DNA of 52,613 nucleotides from an uncultured Clostridia bacterium (GTDB lineage Bacteria; Bacillota; Clostridia; Oscillospirales; Ruminococcaceae). The DNA lies in assembly GCA_945876435.1 (NCBI GenBank), contig CAMCOD010000013.1, forward strand, positions 1-52,613. Reading direction: 5' to 3'. The notes beneath the pieces were generated by a model. It was given only the letters and a program-made list of their open reading frames with translations. It searched no databases and had not been told where the DNA came from. The number at the start of each line of letters is the position of its first letter. The stretch's first letter is position 1. The position numbers and the translations under genes were made by a program. This document shows, piece after piece, positions 7,835 to 16,109 of the stretch.

Positions 7835-7868
7835 GAAAGAGCCGAAGGCAAAGCCTTCGGCTCTTTCT
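7834..7868 (-). terminator. Terminator of the fatty acid operon, after birA
   Basis: Perfect 16-bp stem between 7834-7849 and 7853-7868 with a 3-nt loop, starting one base after the birA stop codon. The T run on the minus strand is short (CTTTCTTG), so some read-through into the PAS-SARP gene is possible. Confidence 0.85.
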
Positions 7869-8588
7869 CTAAAGATAGCCGTGAGGACCGCGGATCGAAA
7901 CTTCCGGACCGATCACCCGTTCCACAGCTGAAGTATCGTCAAAACATACCAACAGCGCAGAATCTTTCGCCAGTCCCACCGCTGTCCCCCAGCGTTCGCT
8001 TCCTGTTCCCATTACTTTGACCCGCTGCCCCAGCGTGAGAAGATGTTTCCGGTAATATGCAAACGTCTCCTCATCCATTTCCGGCTGCCAGCGGATATCC
8101 ATTTCCCGAATCAGGGCATCCCGCAGCGCCACCACACAGAACATTCTTCCACAGCGGGCTGCCAAGGAGGAAATATGAGACAGCTCCTGAGGAATATCTT
8201 CCTGCGTTTGGTTGACATTGACGCCGATGCCCACAATAACCCGGTCCTGGCAAAGTTCCGAAAGAATACCGCCGATCTTATAACCATCAAGCAGCAGGTC
8301 GTTGACCCATTTGCATCCGATCTGCCGTCCGCAGGCTGTGCTGAGCACAGAGGCTGCTGCCGCACCGGCGATAACGGTCGGCGGAAGGCTACGCTTTCCG
8401 TCATAAGGAAGGGCCATGGAAAGGTAAATTCCCATATTGGGCGGTGAATAAAAGTTTCTGCCCTGGCGGCCTCTTCCGGCTGTCTGCTGCCCGGCCGCCA
8501 CAATAACATCTTTTTTCCCTGCTCTCACCAGTTCTTTTGCCACATCATTTGTCGAGGCTGTACTTTCCAGCCAGATCAGACGCTTCAT
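7869..8588 (-). CDS. birA: Biotin-[acetyl-CoA carboxylase] ligase
   Basis: 239 residues. It joins biotin to the acceptor lysine of AccB in two steps through biotinyl-AMP. The N-terminal STNDVAKEL, the GRGRQGRNFYS adenylate-binding loop, KWVNDLLLDGYKIGGIL and the GIGVNVNQ segment are all conserved. The N-terminal helix-turn-helix of repressor-type BirA is missing, so this is a pure ligase without a transcription role. Its ATG overlaps the stop of the acyl-CoA synthetase gene by 4 nt (ATGA), which implies translational coupling. As the last gene of the acc/fab operon it modifies the product of accB in the same transcript. Confidence 0.95.
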   Translation of the reverse strand: MKRLIWLESTASTNDVAKELVRAGKKDVIVAAGQQTAGRGRQGRNFYSPPNMGIYLSMALPYDGKRSLPPTVIAGAAAASVLSTACGRQIGCKWVNDLLLDGYKIGGILSELCQDRVIVGIGVNVNQTQEDIPQELSHISSLAARCGRMFCVVALRDALIREMDIRWQPEMDEETFAYYRKHLLTLGQRVKVMGTGSERWGTAVGLAKDSALLVCFDDTSAVERVIGPEVSIRGPHGYL

Positions 8589-10225
8589 AACGAAGTCTGC
8601 TTCCGCAGCTCGGCCCGGCGGACCTTGCCGCTGATGGTCTTGGGCAATTCTTCTGCAAATTCAATGATGCGAACCCATTTATACTCTGCCAAACGTCCGT
8701 TGCAGAAATCCTTCAGTTCTTTTTCCAACTGCCGTGAGGGCTGATAATCTTTCGCCAACAGCACAAAGGCTTTGATGGACTGGCCTCGCAGCGGATCCGG
8801 AACGCCAATAACGCTGCATTCCAGCACAGCCGGATGTTCCATCAGAACATTTTCCACTTCGCAGGGTCCAACCCGATAACCGCCGGTTTTGATCAAATCA
8901 TCAAAACGCCCGTGGAACCAGTAACAGCCCTTTTCATCCTGCCAAGCGGCATCGCCTGTATGGTAAACACCACCTCGCCATACATAACGATACTGTTCCT
9001 CATTTCCCAAATAAGCACAGAAAATGCCCGGCTGTCTTCCCTTTTCCGTGGGAAGGATACAAACCTCGCCAATCTCCCCTTGGGGAACCGGATGTCCATC
9101 CCTTCCCAGCAGTTGAATGTGGTAAAAGGGAGAAACGGTACCCATAGAGCCTTCCACCGGCTCATCCCCTTTCAGATTCGCCATCAACAGAGTGGTTTCC
9201 GTCTGACCATAACCCTCAGCCAGCGGGATACCCGTTTTTTGAGTAAAGCGACGAAACACATCCTTGGCCAACATCTCGCCAGCTGTGGAAGCGTGGCGCA
9301 AACTGGGCATCGGGGGGATCCCTTTTCGCACCAGATAACGGTACACCGTGGGGGGCGCGCAGAAGGAGGTAACGCCATAGTGGTTGATGACGGATGTCAA
9401 CTGTTTTGGTTCAAAATTATCAAAATCATAGACCATAACCGCACAGCCCACCAGCCATTGCCCATAAATTTTTCCCCAGGAGGCTTTGGCCCAGCCAGTT
9501 TCCGCCACCGTAAAATGCAGTCCGTCCTCTTCCGCCTGCTGCCAGTATTTCGCAGTTACAATATGAGCCAAGGGGTAAGTGAAATCATGGATAACACCTT
9601 TCGGATGGCCGGTGGTTCCAGAGGTAAAGTAGATGACCATCGGGTCCGCAGCGCAGGTCTCCACCCGTTCCAGACAGCCGCAAGCGCCTTCCATTGCTGT
9701 ACTCAGGTTTTCAAAACCTTCTGTATCTTTTTGCACCACCCATTTTCTGCAGGTAAGATCACAAAGCCGAAGAGCTGACAGAATTTTCTCCGGCACCCCA
9801 TCCTGAGGAGTGCAGACAATTCCTTTTACTTCAGCGCAGCGCAAGCGGTAGCACAGATCCTCCACCGTCAGCATATGAGTAGCCGGAATCAGCACAGCGC
9901 CCAGCTTGTGGAGAGCCAGGGCAGTGATCCAGTACTCATAGTGACGTTTTAAAATCACCATAACCCGGTCGCCGCGGCCAATACCGGCCTGCCGGAATAC
10001 ATTTGCCGCCTGATTGCTCATTGTGGATAAATCCCCGAAGGAAAAAATATGTTCCTCATTTTCTGTGTTGCACCAAACAAGTGCTCTTTTTTCCGGAGTT
10101 TCAGCAGCAATCGCGTCTACCACGTCATAGGCAAAGTTAAAATTCTCCGGATAGTGAAGGCTCAGGTTTTTCAATCTGCCTTCTTCATCAAAGACCTCAT
10201 CACAAAACTTTCTGTAAATACTCAT
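8585..10225 (-). CDS. Acyl-CoA synthetase (AMP-forming), medium-chain/ACSM-like
   Basis: 546 residues, typical for ANL-superfamily acyl-CoA synthetases. It activates a carboxylate with ATP to acyl-AMP and then acyl-CoA. The P-loop YFTSGTTGHPKG is at 199-210, the A5 motif is EGYGQTET, A8 is YHTGDAAWQDEKGCYWFHGR, and the C-terminal catalytic lysine lies in KTISGKVRR. Sequence style (AETGWAKASWGKIYGQW) is closest to the medium-chain/butyryl-CoA synthetase group, but the chain length cannot be fixed by eye. It sits 7 nt after accA and overlaps birA, so it is an integral part of the fatty acid operon. A likely role is salvage of exogenous short or branched acids as primers or for recycling; this is inference. 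Confidence 0.88.
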   Translation of the reverse strand: MSIYRKFCDEVFDEEGRLKNLSLHYPENFNFAYDVVDAIAAETPEKRALVWCNTENEEHIFSFGDLSTMSNQAANVFRQAGIGRGDRVMVILKRHYEYWITALALHKLGAVLIPATHMLTVEDLCYRLRCAEVKGIVCTPQDGVPEKILSALRLCDLTCRKWVVQKDTEGFENLSTAMEGACGCLERVETCAADPMVIYFTSGTTGHPKGVIHDFTYPLAHIVTAKYWQQAEEDGLHFTVAETGWAKASWGKIYGQWLVGCAVMVYDFDNFEPKQLTSVINHYGVTSFCAPPTVYRYLVRKGIPPMPSLRHASTAGEMLAKDVFRRFTQKTGIPLAEGYGQTETTLLMANLKGDEPVEGSMGTVSPFYHIQLLGRDGHPVPQGEIGEVCILPTEKGRQPGIFCAYLGNEEQYRYVWRGGVYHTGDAAWQDEKGCYWFHGRFDDLIKTGGYRVGPCEVENVLMEHPAVLECSVIGVPDPLRGQSIKAFVLLAKDYQPSRQLEKELKDFCNGRLAEYKWVRIIEFAEELPKTISGKVRRAELRKQTSL

Positions 10226-10232
10226 TTTTCCT

Positions 10233-11021
10233 CTATTCTCGTCGTCGACACTTTCCGATCATGCGGAAACGTTCATAGCGTTTTTCCAGCAGCTCCGTCT
10301 CCATCGACAACGTACGGATTTCTTCGCAAAGACGCTCTTGTAAGCTGTCATAAAAGCTTTGACTGCCCAAATCTTTTTCGGAGAGGATCTCCTCCACAAT
10401 GCCCAGGGATTTTGCATCTTCAGCCGTCAGCTTCAGGCTGGCAGCCGCCGTCTCCGCCTGGGCGGCATCCTTCCAAAGGATGCTGGCACAGCCTTCCGGC
10501 GAAATCACGGAATATACCGCGTTTGACAGCATCCACACCCGGTCCGCCAGGGCCAGGGCCAAAGCACCCCCGCTTCCGCCTTCTCCAATGAGGATCGAAA
10601 TAACCGGCACGCACAGCGTGGACAACTCCAGAAGATTTTCCGCGATGGCCTGACCCTGACCCCGTTCCTCCGCGCCGATACCGCAAAAAGCGCCGGATGT
10701 ATCCACAAAGCAGATCACCGGACGGCCAAACTTTTCCGCCTGTTTCATCAGGCGCAGTGCCTTCCGGTAGCCTTCCGGATTGGGCGCGCCGAAATTCCGG
10801 GCAGCCCGCTCCTTGGCGCTGTGCCCTTTTTCGATTGCGATAACGGTTACCGGCTGATTGCGCAGATAAGCAATTCCGCCAACAATAGCCGGATCATCTC
10901 CAAAGCGCCTGTCGCCATGAAATTCGTAAAAATTGGTAAACAAATTTCGGATATAATCCAAGCCGGTCGGACGTTTTCCTCCCCTTGCCAGCTTGACCCG
11001 ATCATAAGCGGACAGAGCCAT
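10233..11021 (-). CDS. accA: Acetyl-CoA carboxylase carboxyltransferase subunit alpha
   Basis: About 262 residues, shorter than the 319 of E. coli AccA because the N-terminal helical extension is absent, as in many clostridia. With AccD it moves CO2 from carboxybiotin to acetyl-CoA. The crotonase-fold landmarks are present: RPTGLDYIRNLF, GDRRFGDDPAIVGGI, GHSAKERAARNFGAPNPEGYRKALRL, FVDTSGAFCGIGAEERGQ and SPEGCASILWKD. ATG at 11021 follows GGAGG by 8 nt; the GTG at 11030 is less likely. It overlaps the end of accD by 20 nt. Confidence 0.95.
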   Translation of the reverse strand: MALSAYDRVKLARGGKRPTGLDYIRNLFTNFYEFHGDRRFGDDPAIVGGIAYLRNQPVTVIAIEKGHSAKERAARNFGAPNPEGYRKALRLMKQAEKFGRPVICFVDTSGAFCGIGAEERGQGQAIAENLLELSTLCVPVISILIGEGGSGGALALALADRVWMLSNAVYSVISPEGCASILWKDAAQAETAAASLKLTAEDAKSLGIVEEILSEKDLGSQSFYDSLQERLCEEIRTLSMETELLEKRYERFRMIGKCRRRE

Positions 11022-11880
11022 GATTTTCACCTCCGTTATGCATTTTTAACAGGCAGCCTATGGTCTGTTTTTGCTCGCTTCTGGGAACGATCGCATCAAT
11101 AAAGCCATGTTCCAACACAAATTCCGCCCTCTGAAAGCCCTTTGGCAAAGCTTTTTTCGTGGTTTGTTCAATCACTCTGGCTCCGGCAAAACCAATCATA
11201 GCCCCCGGCTCCGCCAGAATAATGTCACCTTCCATTGCGAAACTGGCGGTGACCCCTCCGGTGGTAGGATCCGTCAGCACCGTAATATAAAGCAGCCCGG
11301 CATCACTGTGCCGTTTGACTGCGGCGCTGGTTTTCGCCATCTGCATCAGAGACAAAAGGCCTTCCTGCATGCGCGCTCCGCCGGAAACCGTGTAACCCAC
11401 TACCGGCAGACGTTGCTCGGCGGCATACTCAAAAAGGCGGGTAATGCGCTCACCAACGGCGCTGCCCATGCTGCCCATCATAAACGTAGGCTCCATAAAA
11501 AAGAGACAGCAATCCTGACCGCTGATTTTGGCTCTGCCGCAGAGAACCGCTTCCTGCTCCCCGCTGGCGGTCTGCGCCGTTTCCAATTTGCCCGGATAGC
11601 CTGGGAATAGCAGCGGGTCCCCGGATGTTATGTCGGTGAACAGTTCCCGGAAACTGTGTTTATCCACCAAATACGGCAGACGCTGACGTGCCTTCATCCG
11701 GAAGTGATAACCGCAGGCGCAAGTCAATTGGTTGGCCCAAAGCTGGCTGATCGGGCTGCTTTTTCTGCAGTTTGGGCAGATTTTTTCCGGTTCACCCTGA
11801 TCCTGCTGCACGGGAGCCGCCGTCCTGCCGCCCTGTTCCAATTCATTTTTCGGTTTATAAAGAAAATTTAAAAATGCCAT
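11002..11880 (-). CDS. accD: Acetyl-CoA carboxylase carboxyltransferase subunit beta
   Basis: 292 residues, standard for AccD. The N-terminal zinc ribbon has the four cysteines of CPNC and CACG (near residues 35-57), followed by the crotonase core (MGSMGSAVGERITRLFE, TVSGGARMQEGLLSLMQMAKT, TDPTTGGVTASFAMEGDI, GFAGARVIEQT). It pairs with AccA, whose gene overlaps its 3' end, giving stoichiometric expression of the heterotetramer. Confidence 0.96.
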   Translation of the reverse strand: MAFLNFLYKPKNELEQGGRTAAPVQQDQGEPEKICPNCRKSSPISQLWANQLTCACGYHFRMKARQRLPYLVDKHSFRELFTDITSGDPLLFPGYPGKLETAQTASGEQEAVLCGRAKISGQDCCLFFMEPTFMMGSMGSAVGERITRLFEYAAEQRLPVVGYTVSGGARMQEGLLSLMQMAKTSAAVKRHSDAGLLYITVLTDPTTGGVTASFAMEGDIILAEPGAMIGFAGARVIEQTTKKALPKGFQRAEFVLEHGFIDAIVPRSEQKQTIGCLLKMHNGGENHGSVRL

Positions 11881-11883
11881 AGC

Positions 11884-13191
11884 TTATCTGCTCCCCATAA
11901 AGCTCAAATCATAGTTGCCAGACATAAAGCGTTCATCACTGATAATGCAAAGCTGTTCCTCAATGTTCGTCGGGATTCCTTCCACCACCAGCTCACAGAG
12001 AGCAGCCTTCATTTTTCGCAGCGCCTCTTCTCTGGTACCGGCATGAACGATCAGTTTTCCCAATAAAGAGTCGTAGTAGGGCGTCATTGCTGTTCCCTGC
12101 ACCAAAAACGTATCAAAACGGACAAAAGGTCCGCCCGGAACATGAAGCATCTCCAATTTTCCGCAGCTTTGCGCCGTAATGCGGCATTCCAGCGCCGAAC
12201 CCTCCAGACGAATGTCCTGCTGCCGGAAACTCAAAGGGATACCGGCAGCGATCCGGATCTGCCATTTCACCAGATCGATGCCGCAGAGCATCTCCGTCAC
12301 GCTGTGTTCCACCTGCAGGCGAACATTCATCTCCATAAACCAGAAGTTTCCTTCCCGATCCAACAGAAATTCCAGTGTACCGGCGCCTACATAACCGATG
12401 GCTTTCACTGCTTGGACAGCCTGCGCCATAATGCGGCTGCGCATTTCCGGATTGACTGCCGGAGAAGGGGTTTCCTCGATCAGTTTCTGATTTCTCCGCT
12501 GAAGCGAGCAGTCCCTTTCTCCAAGGCAGACCGCATTTCCCGCTTCATCCGCCATGATCTGCAGCTCCACATGGCGGGCTGGGAACACATATTTCTCCAG
12601 ATAAACAGAACCGTCTCCAAAGGCGGCGGTTCCTTCCGCCACAGATTGCTGGTAAGCGCTTTCCATTTCTTCCGGGGAACGAACCAAACGGATCCCCCGT
12701 CCGCCTCCGCCGGCACAGGCCTTCAGCATAACCGGATAGCCAATTTTTTCGGCCGCTGACAGAGCGTCCTGAACATCGGTCAATGTTTCTGTGCCCGGGA
12801 TCACCCGCAGACCGGCCTTGGCCATTTTCCCTTTGATAACAGCTTTGTCGCTCAGTTCTTCCATTGTCTCAGGATTGGGTCCGATAAACACAAGACCGTT
12901 GTGCCGGCACTGTTTTGCGAAACGGGCGTTTTCTGACAGGAAGCCATAACCTGGATGAATGGCCTGAGCTCCGGACAACAGTGCTGCCGAGAGGATGGGA
13001 TGCTCCAGCAGATAGCTTTCTCCGGCCTGAGCCGGCCCGATGCAGTAGCTTTCGTCTGCCAAAGCCACATGCAGCGCGTTTTTATCTGCCTCTGAGTAAA
13101 TTGCCACCGTTGCAATACCCATTTCCTTGCAGGCTCGGATGATGCGGACGGCAATCTCTCCCCGGTTCGCAATGAGAATTTTTGAAAACAT
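11884..13191 (-). CDS. accC: Biotin carboxylase subunit of acetyl-CoA carboxylase
   Basis: 435 residues, about ten fewer than usual. It carboxylates the biotin of AccB using ATP and bicarbonate. The start MFSKILIANRGEIAVRIIRAC is the family signature; the ATP-grasp glycine loop GGGGRGIR, the HVELQI strand, ERDCSLQRRNQK, and MEMNVRLQVEHSVTE carry the catalytic Glu, Asn and Arg. The C-terminal B-domain segment after ECRITAQ is a little shortened, replacing the usual NAEDP stretch. It lies 7 nt after fabZ and 3 nt before accD. Confidence 0.95.
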   Translation of the reverse strand: MFSKILIANRGEIAVRIIRACKEMGIATVAIYSEADKNALHVALADESYCIGPAQAGESYLLEHPILSAALLSGAQAIHPGYGFLSENARFAKQCRHNGLVFIGPNPETMEELSDKAVIKGKMAKAGLRVIPGTETLTDVQDALSAAEKIGYPVMLKACAGGGGRGIRLVRSPEEMESAYQQSVAEGTAAFGDGSVYLEKYVFPARHVELQIMADEAGNAVCLGERDCSLQRRNQKLIEETPSPAVNPEMRSRIMAQAVQAVKAIGYVGAGTLEFLLDREGNFWFMEMNVRLQVEHSVTEMLCGIDLVKWQIRIAAGIPLSFRQQDIRLEGSALECRITAQSCGKLEMLHVPGGPFVRFDTFLVQGTAMTPYYDSLLGKLIVHAGTREEALRKMKAALCELVVEGIPTNIEEQLCIISDERFMSGNYDLSFMGSR

Positions 13192-13198
13192 AGCCTAC

Positions 13199-13615
13199 CT
13201 ACTCCCCTGTTACGGCCAAGGAGAACTCCGCGCTGACGCAGAGCTGTCCCCCAACCTGAACGCTTCCCTCCGCAAAATAGAAGGGATGCTTTGCTCTTTT
13301 GATCCGGCAAAATGTCTCAATTCTGTTACCCGGATACACCGGATGACGGAAACGCACCTTGTCCAGACCGGTGTACAGCGGCAGTTGGCCCGCTTTCAGA
13401 CTGTCTGCCAGCAAAACACAGGCGGACTGAGCCAAAATTTCACAGAGAATAACGCCAGGCACCACTGGTTTTCCTGGAAAATGTCCCTGCAGGAAAAATT
13501 CATCTCCCCGCACCAGATAATACCCATGCGCGCAGTCCTCCTCTTTTTCCACTTGATCCAACAGGAGCATTGGCGCCCGGTGAGGCAATATCGTTTTAAT
13601 TTCTTCCTGATTCAT
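13199..13615 (-). CDS. fabZ: 3-hydroxyacyl-ACP dehydratase FabZ
   Basis: 138 residues, a single hot-dog fold. It removes water from 3-hydroxyacyl-ACP in each elongation round. The active-site His is in GHFPGKPVVPGVILCE, and the Glu of the same segment completes the pair. The N-terminus IKTILPHRAPMLLLDQV is typical. GGGAGG precedes the ATG, and the gene starts 3 nt after accB ends. No fabA or fabM is in the window, so unsaturated fatty acid synthesis would need another locus. Confidence 0.95.
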   Translation of the reverse strand: MNQEEIKTILPHRAPMLLLDQVEKEEDCAHGYYLVRGDEFFLQGHFPGKPVVPGVILCEILAQSACVLLADSLKAGQLPLYTGLDKVRFRHPVYPGNRIETFCRIKRAKHPFYFAEGSVQVGGQLCVSAEFSLAVTGE

Positions 13616-13618
13616 GGG

Positions 13619-14053
13619 CTACCTCCCGATTTTAAACAGTTCTGTGCCGTACTCCACGACCTGACCATTGGTGACACAGATTTCTGTGATCACACCATCC
13701 TGTTCGGCGGTGATTTCGTTCATCAGCTTCATGGCCTCAATGATGCAAAGGGTCTGGCCCTTGCTGACCCGATCGCCCACATGAACAAAGGCTTCGGCAT
13801 TTTCTGCCGGCGCGGCGTAAAAAACACCCACCATGGGGGAACAAATACTGCTGCCCACTGGTTTTTCTTCCGGTTGAGTCTGTTGCTCCGCTCCGTCAGC
13901 GGATTCCGGAACCACCGGCACTGCTGTGACAGTCTGCGCCGCGGAGACAACACGTTCCAAACGAACAACACGGTTATCCTCGGTGATCTCCAGACCGGTC
14001 AGACCCAGCTCCTTCATCAATTTTGCGTATTTTCGGATATCATTTTCGTTCAT
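13619..14053 (-). CDS. accB: Biotin carboxyl carrier protein of acetyl-CoA carboxylase
   Basis: 144 residues. The C-terminal 75 form the biotinyl domain with the acceptor Lys in EAMKLMNEI; the N-terminal helix (NDIRKYAKLMKELGLTGLEI) and a Pro/Glu/Ala-rich linker are as in other AccB proteins. It is biotinylated by BirA, encoded at the end of the same operon, and shuttles carboxybiotin between AccC and AccDA. The ATG overlaps the fabF stop by 4 nt. Confidence 0.96.
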   Translation of the reverse strand: MNENDIRKYAKLMKELGLTGLEITEDNRVVRLERVVSAAQTVTAVPVVPESADGAEQQTQPEEKPVGSSICSPMVGVFYAAPAENAEAFVHVGDRVSKGQTLCIIEAMKLMNEITAEQDGVITEICVTNGQVVEYGTELFKIGR

Positions 14054-15294
14054 AGCGATACCTTTCTGAAAGCGAGACAGGCGTTATGTCCCCCAAAGCC
14101 CAGAGAATTGGACAAAGCCAGAGTGATAGGCGCTTTAAGCGCCTCATTGGGCACATAATTCAGATCGCAGGCTGGATCCGGCTGCCGCAGATTGATGGTG
14201 GGCGGCATGATTTCTTCCTCCAAGGCCTTCAGACAAGCTATGGCCTCAATGGCACCGGCCGCTCCCAGCATATGTCCGGTCATGGACTTGGTGGAACTGA
14301 TAAAAGCATTATACGCTTCAGCGCCCAGAGCCGTTTTAATGGCCAAAGTTTCTGTGGAATCATTCATTGGCGTTCCTGTTCCGTGGGCGTTCACATAAAC
14401 GACGTCTTTCTCCGTATAAGCCGCCTCCGCCAGAGCGGCGGACATCGCTCTGGCTCCTCCCTCCGCTTGAGGATGAGGAGCGGTAATATGATAAGCGTCG
14501 CAGGTGGAGCCATAACCGCAGACTTCGCCGTAAATTCTCGCTCCTCTGGCTTTGGCGTGTTCATATTCTTCCAAAACCAGTGCCGCCGCTCCTTCGCCGA
14601 TCACAAAGCCGCCTCGTCTGGCATCAAAAGGCAGAGACGCTTCATCCGGATTTTCGGACAGAGAGAGCGCCTGCATATTGATAAAACCGGCCAAACCGGA
14701 GGGAGTAATAGCGGCCTCCGCTCCTCCGGTGATGACCGCGTCAGCGTAGCCATGACGAATCGCCCGCATCGCCTCACCGATGGCATTGGAGCCGGAAGCA
14801 CAGGCCGTTACTGCCGGAAGAGCCGCCCCCTGGCAATGGAAGCGGATCGCAATCAGTCCCGCCGCCATATTGGGGATCATCATAGGAACAAACAGAGGGG
14901 AAACTCTGCGCGGACCCTTTTCCAACAGCTTGCTATATTCCGTTTCAAAGGTATGGATACCGCCAATTCCCGCGCCAAAATACACGCTCATTCGCTCCGG
15001 CGGCAAGGTTCCTTCTATGCCGCTGTCTTCCACAGCCTGACAGGCAGCCGCCAGCGCAAACTGAGCGAAGCGGTCGCTGCGGAGTGTGTCGGCTTTCTCC
15101 ATATATTGTCGGGGATCAAAGTTTTTAACTTCTGCTCCCAATTTTGCTTTAAAATTGCTGGTGTCGAACTGAGTGATGGGGCCGATTCCATGAACGCCGC
15201 CGATCATTTTTTCCCAAGTTTCCTCCACACTGTTTCCCAATGGTGTGATTGCACCCATTCCGGTCACAACCACCCGGCGATTGGTTTCATTCAT
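14050..15294 (-). CDS. fabF: 3-oxoacyl-ACP synthase II
   Basis: About 414 residues from the ATG at 15294, the normal KAS II length; the longer reading from 15345 adds unconserved residues. It condenses malonyl-ACP with acyl-ACP. The catalytic Cys lies in AVTACASGSNAIGEA, and the two His in NAHGTGTPMND and SMTGHMLGAAG. RRVVVTGMGAITPLG opens the thiolase fold. An AAAGGG site precedes the start, and the gene overlaps accB. It is the only condensing enzyme here: no KAS III (fabH) gene is present in the operon. Confidence 0.95.
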   Translation of the reverse strand: MNETNRRVVVTGMGAITPLGNSVEETWEKMIGGVHGIGPITQFDTSNFKAKLGAEVKNFDPRQYMEKADTLRSDRFAQFALAAACQAVEDSGIEGTLPPERMSVYFGAGIGGIHTFETEYSKLLEKGPRRVSPLFVPMMIPNMAAGLIAIRFHCQGAALPAVTACASGSNAIGEAMRAIRHGYADAVITGGAEAAITPSGLAGFINMQALSLSENPDEASLPFDARRGGFVIGEGAAALVLEEYEHAKARGARIYGEVCGYGSTCDAYHITAPHPQAEGGARAMSAALAEAAYTEKDVVYVNAHGTGTPMNDSTETLAIKTALGAEAYNAFISSTKSMTGHMLGAAGAIEAIACLKALEEEIMPPTINLRQPDPACDLNYVPNEALKAPITLALSNSLGFGGHNACLAFRKVSL

Positions 15295-15377
15295 CGTGAT
15301 ATATCCCTTTCCTTCGTATTTGTTCACCGTCTGTCCCGGTGTCATAACATAAAAGGAAGTATGAACGATGTCACTTT

Positions 15378-16109
15378 CTACATCGCCAAGCCTCCGTCAA
15401 CTTTCAAAACTTCACCGGTCACATAGCGGGCTGTTGCCAGATAAGCAACCGCCTCCGCCACATCTTCCGGGGAACCGGCGGTCCCCAACGGGATCTGTTC
15501 CAGCATGTGCTGGGACTGGGCGGTAAGCTGTCCGGTCATATCCGTCCGAATAAATCCGGGAGCCACCGCGTTGCAGCGAACTCCCCTGGGGGCCAGCTCT
15601 CTTGCCACCGATTTCGTTAAGCCGATCAGTCCGGCTTTGGAAGCGGAATAATTGGCCTGGCCGGCATTTCCCATCAGCCCGGAGACCGACGCAATATTGA
15701 TAATACAGCCCTCCCGGCTGCGGAGAAAGAGGCCTGTGCAGTGACGTATCAGATTGAAGGCTCCTTTCAGGTTCACATCCAGCACCCGGTCATAGTCAGC
15801 CTCACTCATGGTAGCGATCAAACCATCCTTTGTAATGCCGGCGTTGTTGACCAGCAGATGGACAGCGCCGAAATCAGCCCGGATTCGTTTCACCGTTTCC
15901 TTCACGGCATCAAAATGCGCCACATCACAACGATAGCTTTCCGCTTTTCCGCCATAAACACGGCAGCGCTCCTCAACCTCTGCTGCTGCGGCAGCATTTT
16001 CTCCATAAATCAAAGCCACATCCGCTCCCAAAGAAGCCAGTCTTTCCGCGACAGCAGCGCCAATTCCTCTTGACGCGCCGCTGATGATGGCCGTTTTACC
16101 CTTCAGCAT
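15378..16109 (-). CDS. fabG: 3-oxoacyl-ACP reductase FabG
   Basis: 243 residues, a short-chain dehydrogenase that reduces 3-oxoacyl-ACP with NADPH. The cofactor loop SGASRGIGAAVAERLA, NNAGITKDGL, the catalytic Ser in NIASVSGLMGN and YSASKAG (Tyr and Lys) are all in place. The ATG overlaps the end of fabD by 14 nt, and AGGAGG sits inside fabD. An 83-bp gap follows to the fabF start, the largest in the operon. Confidence 0.95.
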   Translation of the reverse strand: MLKGKTAIISGASRGIGAAVAERLASLGADVALIYGENAAAAAEVEERCRVYGGKAESYRCDVAHFDAVKETVKRIRADFGAVHLLVNNAGITKDGLIATMSEADYDRVLDVNLKGAFNLIRHCTGLFLRSREGCIINIASVSGLMGNAGQANYSASKAGLIGLTKSVARELAPRGVRCNAVAPGFIRTDMTGQLTAQSQHMLEQIPLGTAGSPEDVAEAVAYLATARYVTGEVLKVDGGLAM

